Shown here one piece after another: positions 49,538 to 60,834 of a stretch of 64,000 nt of DNA. Under the pieces are notes generated by a model. That model made no database searches and was not told the DNA's origin. It saw nothing but the letters and a program-made list of their open reading frames with translations. This DNA comes from CAVTJL01 sp963828215. GTDB taxonomy: Bacteria > Pseudomonadota > Alphaproteobacteria > Geminicoccales > Geminicoccaceae. Position numbers and translations under genes: made by a program. The stretch covers positions 62,001 through 126,000 of the forward strand of contig CAWHFO010000047.1 of assembly GCA_963828215.1 (NCBI GenBank), in the 5' to 3' direction. Numbering within the stretch: the first letter of the stretch is position 1; each line of letters starts with the position of its first letter.

Positions 49538-50539
49538 ATGGCGCTGGACGCCGAGAAGACCGCCGAGATCGAGACGTTGCGGGCGCGCGAGGCCCCGACG
49601 CGGCGCGCCACGGTCCCGGCCCTCGAGCAGATCCTCTACGAGCCGCTGCGCGTCCTCGATCACGGCTTCATCCGGGTCGTCGACTATATGGGCGACGATG
49701 CGGCGATCGTGCAGGCGGCCCGTGTCTCCTACGGCGCCGGCACCAGAAAGGTCAGCGGCGACAAGGGCCTCATCAACTATCTGATGCGCAACCGGCACAG
49801 CTCGCCCTTCGAGATGTGCGAGATCAAGCTCCACGTGAAGCTGCCGATCTTCGTGGCCCGGCAGTGGATCCGCCACCGCACCGCCAACGTCAACGAGTAC
49901 TCGGCCCGCTACTCGATCCTCGACCGCGAGTTCTACGTTCCCGACGAGGAGTTCGTGCGGCTGCAGAAGATCGAGCGGCGGCGCCAGGAGGCCCAGGCGA
50001 CCCTGTTCGAGGACGACGCCCGTCCCCTCCCCCGCCACACCGCCGCCCAGTCGACGGCCAACAAGCAGGGCCGGGACGGGATCCTGGAGGCCGACGCGGC
50101 GGCAGGCGTCCTGCGCGAGATCGGGCGCGTCTCGAACGCCGCCTTCACGGTGTACGAGAAGCTCCTGGGCGACGAGGAGCGCCCGGGCATCGCCCGCGAG
50201 CTCGCCCGCACCGTCCTGCCGGTCAACGCCTACACCCAGTGGTACTGGAAGACCGACCTCCACAACCTCATGCACTTCGTGGCGCTGCGGGCCGATGCGC
50301 ACGCCCAGTACGAGATCCGCGTCTATGCCGAGGTGCTGCAGGACGTGATGCGCCGCTGGGTGCCGCTCGCCGCCGGCGCCTTCGAGGAGCACCGCCAGAA
50401 GGCCGCGACCTTGTCGGCGACGGCGCTCGACGTCGTCCGGCGGATGCTCCGCGACGGCAAGGACTCGGTCGATCAGGAGAGCTCCGGCCTGTCGGCCCGC
50501 GAATGGCGCGAGCTCAGGTCCCTGCTGTCGCTCGTGTAG
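49538..50539 (+). CDS. thyX: FAD-dependent thymidylate synthase
   Basis: 333 residues. The ThyX signature RHRxxxxNxxSxR is exact in RHRTANVNEYSARYS (R112 onward), with SSPFEMCEIKLHVK before it and QWYWKTDLHNLMHFVALR later. It makes dTMP from dUMP using FAD and methylenetetrahydrofolate. GGAGGAG is very close to ATG 49538. It is longer than many ThyX proteins because of an acidic insert around residues 145-185. Divergent from the tmRNA gene. Confidence 0.93.
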   Translation: MALDAEKTAEIETLRAREAPTRRATVPALEQILYEPLRVLDHGFIRVVDYMGDDAAIVQAARVSYGAGTRKVSGDKGLINYLMRNRHSSPFEMCEIKLHVKLPIFVARQWIRHRTANVNEYSARYSILDREFYVPDEEFVRLQKIERRRQEAQATLFEDDARPLPRHTAAQSTANKQGRDGILEADAAAGVLREIGRVSNAAFTVYEKLLGDEERPGIARELARTVLPVNAYTQWYWKTDLHNLMHFVALRADAHAQYEIRVYAEVLQDVMRRWVPLAAGAFEEHRQKAATLSATALDVVRRMLRDGKDSVDQESSGLSAREWRELRSLLSLV

Positions 50540-50556
50540 ACGGCCGGGTCTCCGCC

Positions 50557-50705
50557 TCAGAGCGCCAGCCGCACGGCCGTCCCTGCCTCGAGGCCCTGGA
50601 GCCGGTCGGCCAGGCCGAGCGCCCTGAAAGCGTGCTCGAGATCCTGGCGGCTCTCCGTGAAGTGGGCCCAGCCCTCATTGTGGATACCCTTCACGTCGCA
50701 CAAGG
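50557..50705 (-). pseudogene. 3' remnant of an MBL-fold metallo-hydrolase
   Basis: About 48 residues, VKGIHNEGWAHFTESRQDLE and then HAFRALGLADRLQGLEAG, match the C-terminal end of UlaG-like MBL-fold hydrolases. No N-terminal HxHxDH part exists upstream; the frame stops being recognisable near 50705. It is either a true relic or an internal deletion in the assembly. The bases between it and 50771 hold nothing I recognise. Confidence 0.5.
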
Positions 50706-50770
50706 TGCTCCGCCTGCGGCGGCCGCGGCGTCGATCGGAAGGCCGAAAGCCTCCCCGGCCCCTCGACCGC

Positions 50771-51388
50771 TCAGCTTTTCGGGGCCGGCGCGATCGCGAC
50801 GGCGGCCGCTTCCGCGTAGACGACGATCAGGGAATCGCCCAGCCTCACCGTCTCGAGCTCCTTCTGGCGCTCGGGATCGCGCACCTCGAAGGTGCGCGCC
50901 CTGCCGCGCGGTCCCTTGAGGCTGAGGGTATGGGTGGCGAGGTTCACGCCCACCACCTGGGCGGTGATCGTCAGCCGCCGATCGCCGCCGCCGGCCGGTG
51001 GCGTCCCGGCCGCCGGGTCGGTGGCACCCTCCGCGGGCCCGGCCGCGGGCTCGAGGGAGCCCGGCTTCGTCAGCGTGAGGGCCACCGCCTCGTGGTAGCG
51101 GAGGTCGACGATGTCGCCCTTCGTCACCTGGTCGAGATTGGTGATGTCGTCGCCGGCCCGCACGCTCACGATGCGGCCGTCCGGCCCGCGCACCGTGACG
51201 TGGCGCCTCTGCAGGTCCAGGGCCAGGACGTGGGCGCGGATCGAGACCAGGTCGGCATCCCCTGCCGCCTGCTGGATCGCGTCGTCGGCCCGCACGGCCG
51301 TGCCCGTGGGCGGCAGCAGGCCGCCCGCCACCATGGTCGTCAACCCGATCGCTGCGGCCAGGATGGCCGGCCTCACATGCGCGCTCAT
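50771..51388 (-). CDS. Periplasmic protein with two related beta-rich repeats, function unknown
   Basis: 205 residues with a signal peptide (about 1-34, ending AVRA-DD). The mature part has two similar units. The first (about residues 49-105) holds VRGPDGRIVSVRAGD and VTKGDIVDLRYHEAVALTL. The second (about 141-199) holds LKGPRGRARTFEVRD and VRLGDSLIVVYAEAAAVAI. A Pro/Ala/Gly-rich linker joins them. I do not recognise the family beyond a resemblance to small OB-like domains. It lies 115 bases downstream of mltF on the same strand. Confidence 0.6.
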   Translation of the reverse strand: MSAHVRPAILAAAIGLTTMVAGGLLPPTGTAVRADDAIQQAAGDADLVSIRAHVLALDLQRRHVTVRGPDGRIVSVRAGDDITNLDQVTKGDIVDLRYHEAVALTLTKPGSLEPAAGPAEGATDPAAGTPPAGGGDRRLTITAQVVGVNLATHTLSLKGPRGRARTFEVRDPERQKELETVRLGDSLIVVYAEAAAVAIAPAPKS

Positions 51389-51503
51389 GGCAAGCTCGTC
51401 CCCGCGACGTTCGTCTCCGCCCCGGGCCCGCTCGATCGCCCCCGGGATCAGCGGGTGCCTAGCACGTTTTTTCTCCAGAAGATAGAATTACCAGATACAT
51501 ATT

Positions 51504-52965
51504 CTACTCAGACGCGCTGGCCGGCCCGAGCTCGCCGGCCACGAGCAGCTTGTAGGCCACGTAGTATTTGTAGATGTTGCGGACGTAGATCACGGGCTCC
51601 TGGCTGACCGTCCGGCCGGCGGCGATCTCGACATTGCCCAGCCAGACATTGGGGTCGAGCCCCATGCTCTTGGCCCGCTTGCGGGCCTTCGCCACATTGC
51701 CCGGCCCCGCATTGTAGGCGGCGAAGGTGAAAAGCGTCTGATCGAGGTCCGAGAGGGCCGGATCGCTGAAATAGCGGTCCCGGATGATAGCGGAGATATT
51801 TCACCCCGGCGTGGACGTTGCTCTCCGCCCGCCGGATGTCGGGGATGCCCACGGCAGGGCTCTTCGCCGTGGCCGGCATGACCTGCATGATGCCGACGGC
51901 GCCGGCCGGGCTGACCTTGCGCTGGTCGAGGCGCGATTCCTGGTAGGCCTGGGCGCAGATCATCAGCCAGTCGAAATCGTATTGCCCGGCATAGGTCTTG
52001 AGATAGCCGGCGACCTCCTGGAAGCGGCCCCGGCTGCCGGGCTCGAGCGCGTCCGTGGCCCAGTCCACGCTCTTCAGGTAGCGGTTGAGGAGCACGTTGC
52101 CGAGCGTCGTGCCCTTGGCGGCCTTGGCCACGAAGCCGTTCACCGCCTTGGCGAGGCCCGGGCTCTTCTTGCGGAACGCCCAGGCGATGTCGCCGCCCTC
52201 GTGGATCGGGATGTCCTCGTGGATCACGAGGCCGTCGAACACCCGAGTCCAGAAATCCGCCACGGTCTCGTCGACGACCACCGCCGGCAGCATGCCGGCG
52301 CTCACCATCTGGAGAAAGTCCTCGGACTCGAGCCCCTCGTCGAGCGCCTCGACCGCGATCGGACTCTTGCCCTGGGCCTTCCGCGCCTCGTTGAGCCCGA
52401 CCAGATGCTCGAAATAGCTGCTGCTGCGCCGCACGAAGAGGGGCGTCCGCACGAGGTCCTCGAGCCCCTGGACGGTGGCGCCGCTGGGACCGGTCACCAC
52501 GACCTCGCGGACGCCGGTGATGAAGGGCCGGCTGAAATCCACCTGATCCTTTCGGGCCGCGGTCACGGTGAGGTTGGCGGCCGCGATGTCGGCCTTGCCC
52601 TGGACCACATAGGGAATGAGGCGGTCGCGCGTGGTCGGCAGGATCACGATGCGAAGGCGGCTCGCGCTGCTTGCCATAGGCCTTCCGCAGGTAGCGCTCG
52701 AAGGCCTGGGTCAGCTCGTAGGTAATGCCGCGCTCCTGAAACCGTCGAAGAAATAGGTGGCGAGGCTGCCGACGGTGGCGACGCGGATCATGCCGCGCTC
52801 GAGCATGCCGTCGAGATCGCCTCGCCACGGGCGCAGCGCGTGCTCGATGATCGGGTCGCTGTCGTCATCCGCGGCCGCGAGCGCGGACGCGCGCTGTCCC
52901 AGCACCAGTCCGATGAACGAAGCCGCGAGATTCAAGAGGGATCGTCTACTCGAGGAAGCGGACAT
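51504..52965 (-). CDS. mltF: Membrane-bound lytic transglycosylase F-type (three frameshifts)
   Basis: About 486 residues with the MltF layout. After a signal sequence comes a solute-binding (SBP_bac_3-like) domain (ADIAAANLTVTAARKDQVDF, SGATVQGLEDLV) and then a GEWL/SLT domain with the catalytic Glu in AYQESRLDQ, GAVGIMQVMPATA and FAAYNAGPGNVAKA. It cleaves the glycan strands of peptidoglycan. Three single-base errors break it: a deletion near 52740 and insertions near 52668 and 51798. ATG 52965 starts 36 bases after yejF, so it is probably the last gene of the yej operon. Confidence 0.83.
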
Positions 52966-53000
52966 TTTGTCTTTTCGCTTCGAGACCAACCGGCGACGGA

Positions 53001-54641
<1,641 letters not shown>

Positions 54642-54649
54642 GGGCCGCC

Positions 54650-55729
54650 TCAGCCGAAGGTCTTGCGCGGGTCGAACGCGTCCCGCGCCGCCTCGCCGAC
54701 GAAGACGAGGAGCGAGAGCGTCACCGCGAGGACGAGAAAGCCCGTGATGCCGAGCCAAGGGGCCTGGAGGTTGTTCTTGCCCTGCTCCAGGAGCTCGCCC
54801 AGCGAGGGCGAGCCGGGCGGCATGCCGAAGCCGAGGAAGTCGAGCGAGGTCAGGGTCGCGATCGAGCCCGTCATGACGAACGGCATGAAGGTCACGGTCG
54901 AGACCATCGCGTTGGGCAGGAGGTGGCGGACCATGATCGAAAGATTGCCGGCGCCGAGCGCCCGGGCCGCGCGGACATAGTCGAAGTTGCGGGCGCGCAG
55001 GAACTCGGCCCGCACGAGGTCGACCAGCGTCATCCAGGAGAAGAGCAGCATGAGAACGAGCAGCGACCAGAAGCCCGGCACGATCAGGCTCGACATGATG
55101 ATCAGGAGATAGAGGACGGGCATCCCGCTCCAGATCTCCATGAAGCGCTGGAAGCCGAGGTCGACGAGGCCGCCGAAATAGCCCTGCACGGCACCGGCCG
55201 CGATGCCGATGAGGGAGCTCAGGACCGTGAGCGCCAGGCCGAACAGCACCGAGATGCGGAAGCCGTAGATCACCCGGGCGGCGACGTCGCGGGCCTGGTC
55301 GTCGGTGCCGAGCCAGTGCCGGGCCGAGGGGGGCGACGGCGCGGGACCGCCCAGATCATGCGCCACCGTGTCGTAGCTGTAGGGAATGGGCGGCCAGAGG
55401 ATCCAGCCCTTCTCCAGGATGAGCTTTGTGACCTCGGGGTCCCGGTAGTCGGCCTCGGTCGGGAAGAAGCCGCCGAAGGTGGTCTCGGGATAGCTCACGA
55501 GGACGGGCATGTAGAAGGCCCCCTCGTAGCGGACGAGCAGCGGCCGGTCGTTGGCGATCAGGTTGGCGAAGAGGCTGAGGACGAAGAGGGCCAGGAAGAC
55601 ATGGAGGGACACCCAGCCGCGACGGTTGGCGCGGAAGTTGGCGAAGCGCCGGGCGCCCAGGCGCGAGAGCCCGAGCCGGAAGCCCAGAAGGCGCGGCGGC
55701 GCCGAGGCCGCGAGCGAGGCTCCGGCCAT
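54650..55729 (-). CDS. yejE: YejE-type ABC transporter permease
   Basis: 359 residues, intact. It has the long periplasmic segment after the first helix (YEGAFYMPVLVSYPETTFGG) and HWLGTDDQARDVAARVIYGFR that distinguish YejE from DppC, plus the EAA loop near YVRAARALGAGN. TGA of yejB and ATG of yejE share one base (TGATG), so the permeases are translationally coupled. Confidence 0.92.
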   Translation of the reverse strand: MAGASLAASAPPRLLGFRLGLSRLGARRFANFRANRRGWVSLHVFLALFVLSLFANLIANDRPLLVRYEGAFYMPVLVSYPETTFGGFFPTEADYRDPEVTKLILEKGWILWPPIPYSYDTVAHDLGGPAPSPPSARHWLGTDDQARDVAARVIYGFRISVLFGLALTVLSSLIGIAAGAVQGYFGGLVDLGFQRFMEIWSGMPVLYLLIIMSSLIVPGFWSLLVLMLLFSWMTLVDLVRAEFLRARNFDYVRAARALGAGNLSIMVRHLLPNAMVSTVTFMPFVMTGSIATLTSLDFLGFGMPPGSPSLGELLEQGKNNLQAPWLGITGFLVLAVTLSLLVFVGEAARDAFDPRKTFG

Positions 55730-56829
55730 CAGGCCTGCCTGCCCTCGAAGTCGATGCGCGGATCGACCAGCACATAGGTGAGATCGGAGATGAGCTTCAG
55801 GATCAGGCCGAGCAGCGTGAAGACGTAGAGGGTGGCGAACATCACGGGATAGTCGCGGCCGAGCGCCGCCTCGAAGCCCAAGAGCCCCAGCCCGTCCAGG
55901 GAGAAGATGACCTCGATCAGGAGCGAGCCCGTGAAGAGGACGCCGACGAAGGCGGCCGGGAAGCCCGCGATCACGATCAGCATGGCGTTCCTGAAGACGT
56001 GCCGGTAGAGGACGCCCTGCTCGGTCAGGCCCTTGGCCCGGGCGGTGACGACGTACTGCTTGCCGATCTCGTCCATGAACGAGTTCTTCGTGAGCATGGT
56101 GAGGCTGGCGAAGCTGCCGATCGAGAGGGCGGTGATCGGCAGGACCATGTGCCAGAGATAGTCCAGCACCTTCCAGGGCAGCGAGAGCTGATGCCAGTCG
56201 TCGGAGACGAGGCCGCGCAGGGGAAAGATCTGCAGGTAGCTGCCGCCGGCGAAGAGGACGATCAGCAGGATGGCGAACAGGAAGCTCGGGATGGCGTTGC
56301 CGACGACGATCACGCTCGAGGTCCAGACGTCGAAGGGCGTGCCGTCCCTGACCGCCTTCCTGATGCCGAGCGGGATGGAGACCAGATAGGTGATGAGCGT
56401 CGTCCAGAGGCCCAGCGAGATCGAGACCGGCAGCTTCTCCTCGATGAGCTGGACGACGGGGCGGCCCTTGAAGAAGCTCTCGCCGAAGTCGAAGGTCAGG
56501 TAGCGCCGCATCATGTCGAGGAAGCGGACATAGGCGGGCTGGTCGAAGCCGTAGAGGTGCTCGATCTGCTTGATCAGCTCGGGCGGCAGGCCGCGGGCAC
56601 CGCGATAGGGGCCCCCGCCGCTCGTCGCCGCCTGGCCGCCGCCGCCCTCGGCCCGGCCCTGATCGCCGCCCGTGACGCGCGCCGTCACGTCGCCGGTGCC
56701 GCGCAGCTTGGCGATCGTCTGCTCGACCGGCCCGCCGGGCGCCGCCTGCACGATGATGAAATTCAAGACCATGATCCCGACCAGGGTCGGGACGATAAGC
56801 AGGATGCGCCTGAGGATGTAGGCGAGCAC
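55729..56829 (-). CDS. yejB: YejB-type ABC transporter permease
   Basis: 366 residues, intact. LAYILRRILLIVPTLVGIM opens it. The insert between GGPVEQTIAKL and the helices at about residue 110 is longer than in DppB, as usual for YejB. LRGLVSDDWHQLSLPWKVLDYLWHMVLP-type text (positions about 205-235) is also YejB-like. It follows yejA by 16 bases. Confidence 0.92.
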   Translation of the reverse strand: MLAYILRRILLIVPTLVGIMVLNFIIVQAAPGGPVEQTIAKLRGTGDVTARVTGGDQGRAEGGGGQAATSGGGPYRGARGLPPELIKQIEHLYGFDQPAYVRFLDMMRRYLTFDFGESFFKGRPVVQLIEEKLPVSISLGLWTTLITYLVSIPLGIRKAVRDGTPFDVWTSSVIVVGNAIPSFLFAILLIVLFAGGSYLQIFPLRGLVSDDWHQLSLPWKVLDYLWHMVLPITALSIGSFASLTMLTKNSFMDEIGKQYVVTARAKGLTEQGVLYRHVFRNAMLIVIAGFPAAFVGVLFTGSLLIEVIFSLDGLGLLGFEAALGRDYPVMFATLYVFTLLGLILKLISDLTYVLVDPRIDFEGRQA

Positions 56830-56845
56830 CGCCGGGCCCCCTGGC

Positions 56846-58701
56846 CTAGGGCTGCTGCAGCTTGGCCTGCCCTTCCCGCAGCCGCGCCAGCTTGCCCGGC
56901 TCGATCCACCAGGTCGTGAGATCCACGCCGCCGAGCGGCAGGGCCGCGGGCCGGGCGAACTTGTCCCAGAAGGCCACGAGCGAGGAGTCGTTCCGCCACT
57001 GGGGGACGACGTAGTAGCCCCAGAGGAGCACCCGATCCAGGGCGTGGCAGGCCGTCACGAGGGCCTCGCGGCTGTCGGCGCCGATGATCTTGCCGATCAG
57101 CGCGTCGACGACCGGGTCCTTGATGCCGGCCAGGTTCTGGCTGCCCTGCGTGTCGGCGGCCTCGCTGCCCCAGTACTCGCGCTGCTCGTTGCCGGGCGAC
57201 AGGCTCTGGGCCCAGAGCCCGACCGTCATGTCGAAGTCGAAGGCGTCGACGCGGTTCTGGTACTGGGCCGGATCGACGGTCCGCACGTTGGCCTCGATGC
57301 CGAGGCGCTCCAGGTTCTTGGCGAAGGGCAGGGTCAGGCGCTCGAAATCGGGCGAGCTCAGGAGGATCTCGAAGCGCATCGCCTCGCCGCTCTGGGCGTC
57401 GGCGAGCTTGCCGTCTTTCACGACCCAGCCGGCGGCCTCGAGGATCGTGAAGGCCTTGCGAAGGTTCTCGCGGATGTCGCCCGAGCCGTCGGTTCTGGGC
57501 GGCTCGTAATGCTTCGTGAAGACCTCGGGCGGCAGCTTGTCCTTGAAGGGATCGAGGAGCGCCAGCTCGCCCGGGCTCGGCAGCCCCTGGTTCGCGAGCT
57601 CGGTGTTCCAGAAATAGCTGTCGATCCGCTGGTAGAGCCCATAGAACAGCGTCTTGTTCGTCCACTCGAAGTCGAAGCCGTAGATCAGCGCGTCGCGCAC
57701 CCGGCGATCCTTGAAGACCGGCTTCCTCGTGTTGAAGACCCAGCCCTGCATGACTCCGGAATTCCTGACCGGGAACTCCTCCTTGACGATCAGCTTTTTC
57801 TCGACGGCGGGGCCGGTATAGGCGGTGGCCCACAGGCGGGCGACGTTCTCGGCGCGCCAGTCGTAGCGGCCGGCCTTGAAGGCCTCGAGCGCCACGTTGC
57901 TGTCGCGGTAATAGTCGTAGCGCATCTGGCCGAAATTGAAGCGGCCGCGATTGACCGGGCGCTTCAGGCCCCAATAGTCGCCCACGCGCTCCAGCACGAT
58001 CGACCGGCCGGCGTCGACGCTCAGGACCTTGTAGGGCCCGCTGCCGAGCGGCGGCTCCAGCGACGGCTTCTCGAAGGCTTTCCCCTCGAACCAGTGCTTG
58101 GGCAGGATGGGGAGCTGTCCCATGATCAGCGGCAGCTCGCGGTTCATGCCTGCCGGAGAAGCTGAACGTCACCTCGCGGTCGCCGGTCTGCTCCACCTTG
58201 GCCACGTTCTGGTAATAGTAGCGGTAGAGGGGCGACCCCTTCTCCTTCAGCGTGGCGAACGACCAGACGACGTCCTCGGGCGTCACCGGCTGCCCGTCGT
58301 GCCAGCGCGCATCGGCGTCGAGCGCGTAGCGTACGAACGAGCGGTCGTCGGGAACGGCGATCGTCCGCGCCAGGAGCCCGTACTCCGAGAACGGCTCGTC
58401 GCCCGAGGAGACCGTCAGCGTCTCGAAGACGGAGCCCACGCCCGCCGCGGGCGTGCCCTGCAGGATGAAGGGATTGAGGCTGTCGAAGGTGCCGACCACG
58501 GCGAGCCGCGCCTCGCCGCCGCGCAGCGCGGCGGGATCGGCATAGTCGAAATGGGTGAAGTCCGGGCCGTATTTGAGCGGCCCGTACATCGAGATGCCGT
58601 GCCGGGGCACCGCCGCCGGCTCCGCGCGCGCCAGCCCGGGCCGCGCCAGCGCGGCCGTGGCGATCGCGGTCACGAAGCTCCGCCGGTCGAGATCGACCCA
58701 T
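56846..58701 (-). CDS. yejA: YejA/YepA-type peptide-binding protein (two frameshifts)
   Basis: About 617 residues, a long SBP_bac_5 protein. HGISMYGPLKYGPDFTHFDY and SLNPFILQGTPAAG are typical of the Yej binding protein, and SGPYKVLSVDAGRSIVLERV and YGFDFEWTNKTLFYG lie in the second half. One extra base near 58155 breaks the middle. Another G near 58697 breaks the start: ATG 58701 then gives MVDLDRRSFVTAIATAALA, a Tat-like signal, while GTG 58673 is what a naive caller would choose. First gene of the operon. Confidence 0.87.
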
Positions 58702-58778
58702 GCTCAAAGACCTTCTCCACCGCCGGCCGATCCAGAGGCGGCGAACCCTACCGCCCCGGAACGGGCTTGGATAGCGGG

Positions 58779-59558
58779 TCAGGCCTCCCCGAGGAGAAGC
58801 CGGCTCGCGGCCCCGTGGGTCCGCGCGTCGCCGCTGGCGATGACCCGGCCGTCGGAGCCGAGGCCGAGCGCGCCGCCCTCCCAGTCGGTGAGCTGGCCGC
58901 CTGCACCCTCGATCACCGGGATGATCGCCGAGAAATCGTAGGGCTTGAGGCCCGCCTCGACGACCAGGTCGACGAAGCCCGTGGCCACCAGGGCGTAGGC
59001 GTAGCAGTCCCCGCCGAAGGTCGGCTGCCGCACCGCATCGGTCAGCCGGTCGAAGGCCTTGCGCTCGGCCCTGCCGAACAGAAGCGGGCTCGTCGACATC
59101 AGCACGGCATCCGCGAGGCCCGCGCAGGCCCGCGTCCTGACCGGCGCCCCGTTCAACGTCGTGGGCCGCCCCGCCATGCCGAGCCAACGCTCCTTCAGGA
59201 TGCACTGGTCGATGATGCCCAGCACCGGCCGCCCCGCCTCGAGCAGCGCTATCAGCGTGCCGAAGAGAGGCCTGCCGGCCACGAAGGACTTGGTCCCGTC
59301 GATCGGATCCAGCACCCACACGAGCTCGGCATCGAGAGCGTCGGCGCCGTGCTCCTCGCCCAGGATGCCGTGGCCCGGATAGACGCGGCGGATCAGGTCC
59401 CGCATCCGCGCCTCGGCCTCGCGGTCGGCGATCGTCACCGGGCTCAGGTCGGCCTTGATGTCGACCGCCACCGGCTGGCGGTAGTAGCGGCGCTGGACCA
59501 CCGCGGCCAGGTCGGCCAGGCGGTGCGCGAAGTGGGCCAGCTCCTCGAGCGGCGCCAC
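58779..59558 (-). CDS. hisN: Inositol-monophosphatase family enzyme, probably histidinol-phosphatase
   Basis: 259 residues, intact. The metal site is GEEHG and DPIDGTKSFVAGRP (Asp84), with GGDCYAYALVATG and the late KPYDFSAIIPVIEGAGG motif. KSFVAGRPLFGTLIAL and YDFSAIIPVIEGAGG favour histidinol-phosphatase over plain inositol or PAP phosphatase. It removes phosphate from histidinol phosphate in histidine synthesis. It follows the two-domain cytochrome by 19 bases on the same strand. Confidence 0.82.
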   Translation of the reverse strand: MAPLEELAHFAHRLADLAAVVQRRYYRQPVAVDIKADLSPVTIADREAEARMRDLIRRVYPGHGILGEEHGADALDAELVWVLDPIDGTKSFVAGRPLFGTLIALLEAGRPVLGIIDQCILKERWLGMAGRPTTLNGAPVRTRACAGLADAVLMSTSPLLFGRAERKAFDRLTDAVRQPTFGGDCYAYALVATGFVDLVVEAGLKPYDFSAIIPVIEGAGGQLTDWEGGALGLGSDGRVIASGDARTHGAASRLLLGEA

Positions 59559-59577
59559 GCCGCGGAGCCCCGGAGCC

Positions 59578-60687
59578 TCAGCCCTTGGGCTGCGGCAGGG
59601 GAGCCGGATTGTCGGAGAGCGAGCGCAGGTAGGAAACGACCGCCGCCCGCTTCTTCTCGTCCTTGATGCCGACGAAGACCATCTTCGTCCCAGGTGCCCA
59701 GCCTCGCGGATCGGTCAGCCACTCGTTGAGCTTGTCGTAGGTCCAGTCGCCCTCTTTGCTCTTGAGCGCGTCGCTGTAGTCGAAGCCCGGCGCGCTCGCG
59801 ATCTTGCGGCCGACCACGCCCCAGAGGTCGGGCCCGATCTTCTTGCCCCCACCCTTGGCGAAGTTGTGGCAGACCTTGCAGAGACCGACGTCCTTGGCCC
59901 CCTCTTCGGGCGTCGCCGCGGCCACCTGCGCCGCGAACTGGTCGCCCCCGCCGCCACCCGTGGCGGCCGCCTGCTGCGCGGCCGGAGCGGCGCCGGCCTT
60001 GGCCGGCTCGGCACTCGCCGCGGCAGGTGCCCCGGCTGCCGCGGCGGGTGCTGCGGCCGGCGCGGCGGGTGTTGCGGCCGCCGCGGCAGGTGCTCCAGCA
60101 GGCGCGGCAGGTGCACCGCCTGCCGCGGCAGGCGCGGCGGCCTGCTCCTTGACCTCGGGCAAGGGCTGCGGATGCTCGGAGAGGGTGCGCAGATAGGCGA
60201 TCACGTCGGCCCGCTTCTCCGGGCTGCCGATGCCGGCGAAGGTCATCTTGGTGCCGGGCGCCCAGTCGCGCGGGCTCTTCAGCCACTGGAAGAGGTCGTC
60301 GTAGGTCCACTTGCCCTTCTTGGCCTTGAGCGCGTCGGAGTAGGCGAAGTCGGACTTGCTGGCGATGTCGCGATCGACCACGTCCCAGAGATCGGGGCCG
60401 ATCTTGTTGCCCGCACCCTCGGCGAAGTTGTGGCAGGCCTTGCAGACCCCGGCACTCTGCTCGCCGACCTTGACGTCGGCCGAGGCCAGGAGGACCGGCA
60501 GCGGCTTCTCCGGCGCCGCCTTCTCCGGGGCGCTGCCCGCGGGAGGCGCCACCTCGACCTTGAACGCGTCCTCCTCGAGATGGTGGGGCGCGTAGATGAT
60601 CCGCGAGAACACCCCAGCAGCCTGGGCGATGATGCCGGCGGTCAGGATCGCCGCCACGATCTTGTTGCCTTCGAGTGACCCTGCCAT
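59578..60687 (-). CDS. Membrane-anchored cytochrome c with two class I domains
   Basis: 369 residues. An uncleaved N-terminal anchor (GNKIVAAILTAGIIAQAAG) resembles CycM/c552. Two cytochrome c domains follow, each with CxxCH (CKACH near residue 83, CKVCH near 273), each with KIGPDLW and a PGTKM methionine ligand. They are joined by an about 70-residue Ala/Pro-rich linker. The single-domain homologue passes electrons to an aa3-type oxidase. Two haems on one tether is unusual. ATG 60687 is used; the frame extends 10 codons upstream. Divergent from kdsB. Confidence 0.85.
   Translation of the reverse strand: MAGSLEGNKIVAAILTAGIIAQAAGVFSRIIYAPHHLEEDAFKVEVAPPAGSAPEKAAPEKPLPVLLASADVKVGEQSAGVCKACHNFAEGAGNKIGPDLWDVVDRDIASKSDFAYSDALKAKKGKWTYDDLFQWLKSPRDWAPGTKMTFAGIGSPEKRADVIAYLRTLSEHPQPLPEVKEQAAAPAAAGGAPAAPAGAPAAAAATPAAPAAAPAAAAGAPAAASAEPAKAGAAPAAQQAAATGGGGGDQFAAQVAAATPEEGAKDVGLCKVCHNFAKGGGKKIGPDLWGVVGRKIASAPGFDYSDALKSKEGDWTYDKLNEWLTDPRGWAPGTKMVFVGIKDEKKRAAVVSYLRSLSDNPAPLPQPKG
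59945..60155 (-). repeat. Ala/Pro-rich low-complexity linker coding repeat
   Basis: Inside the two-domain cytochrome, short GCGGCAGGTGC-like units recur, coding repeated GAPAA and AAPAA blocks. Such repeats expand and contract easily, so the linker length may vary among strains or be mis-assembled. Confidence 0.6.
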
Positions 60688-60834
60688 AGGGAGATCGACC
60701 CTCGCTCGTTGCGGCAAGCGCGCCCCGCGGCACCGGGAGGACCCAGCGCCCGGTCAGGTCGGTAGACAGGGGGCTCCGCCGAGTCAAGGCGACACGGTGC
60801 TCCGACGGTGGGCGGGCGGATCGGGAGAACGAAC

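Noticed and set aside
59945..60155. CRISPR-like repeat array
   Set aside because: The repeats are in-frame Ala/Pro codons of a protein linker, of irregular spacing, with no distinct spacers.
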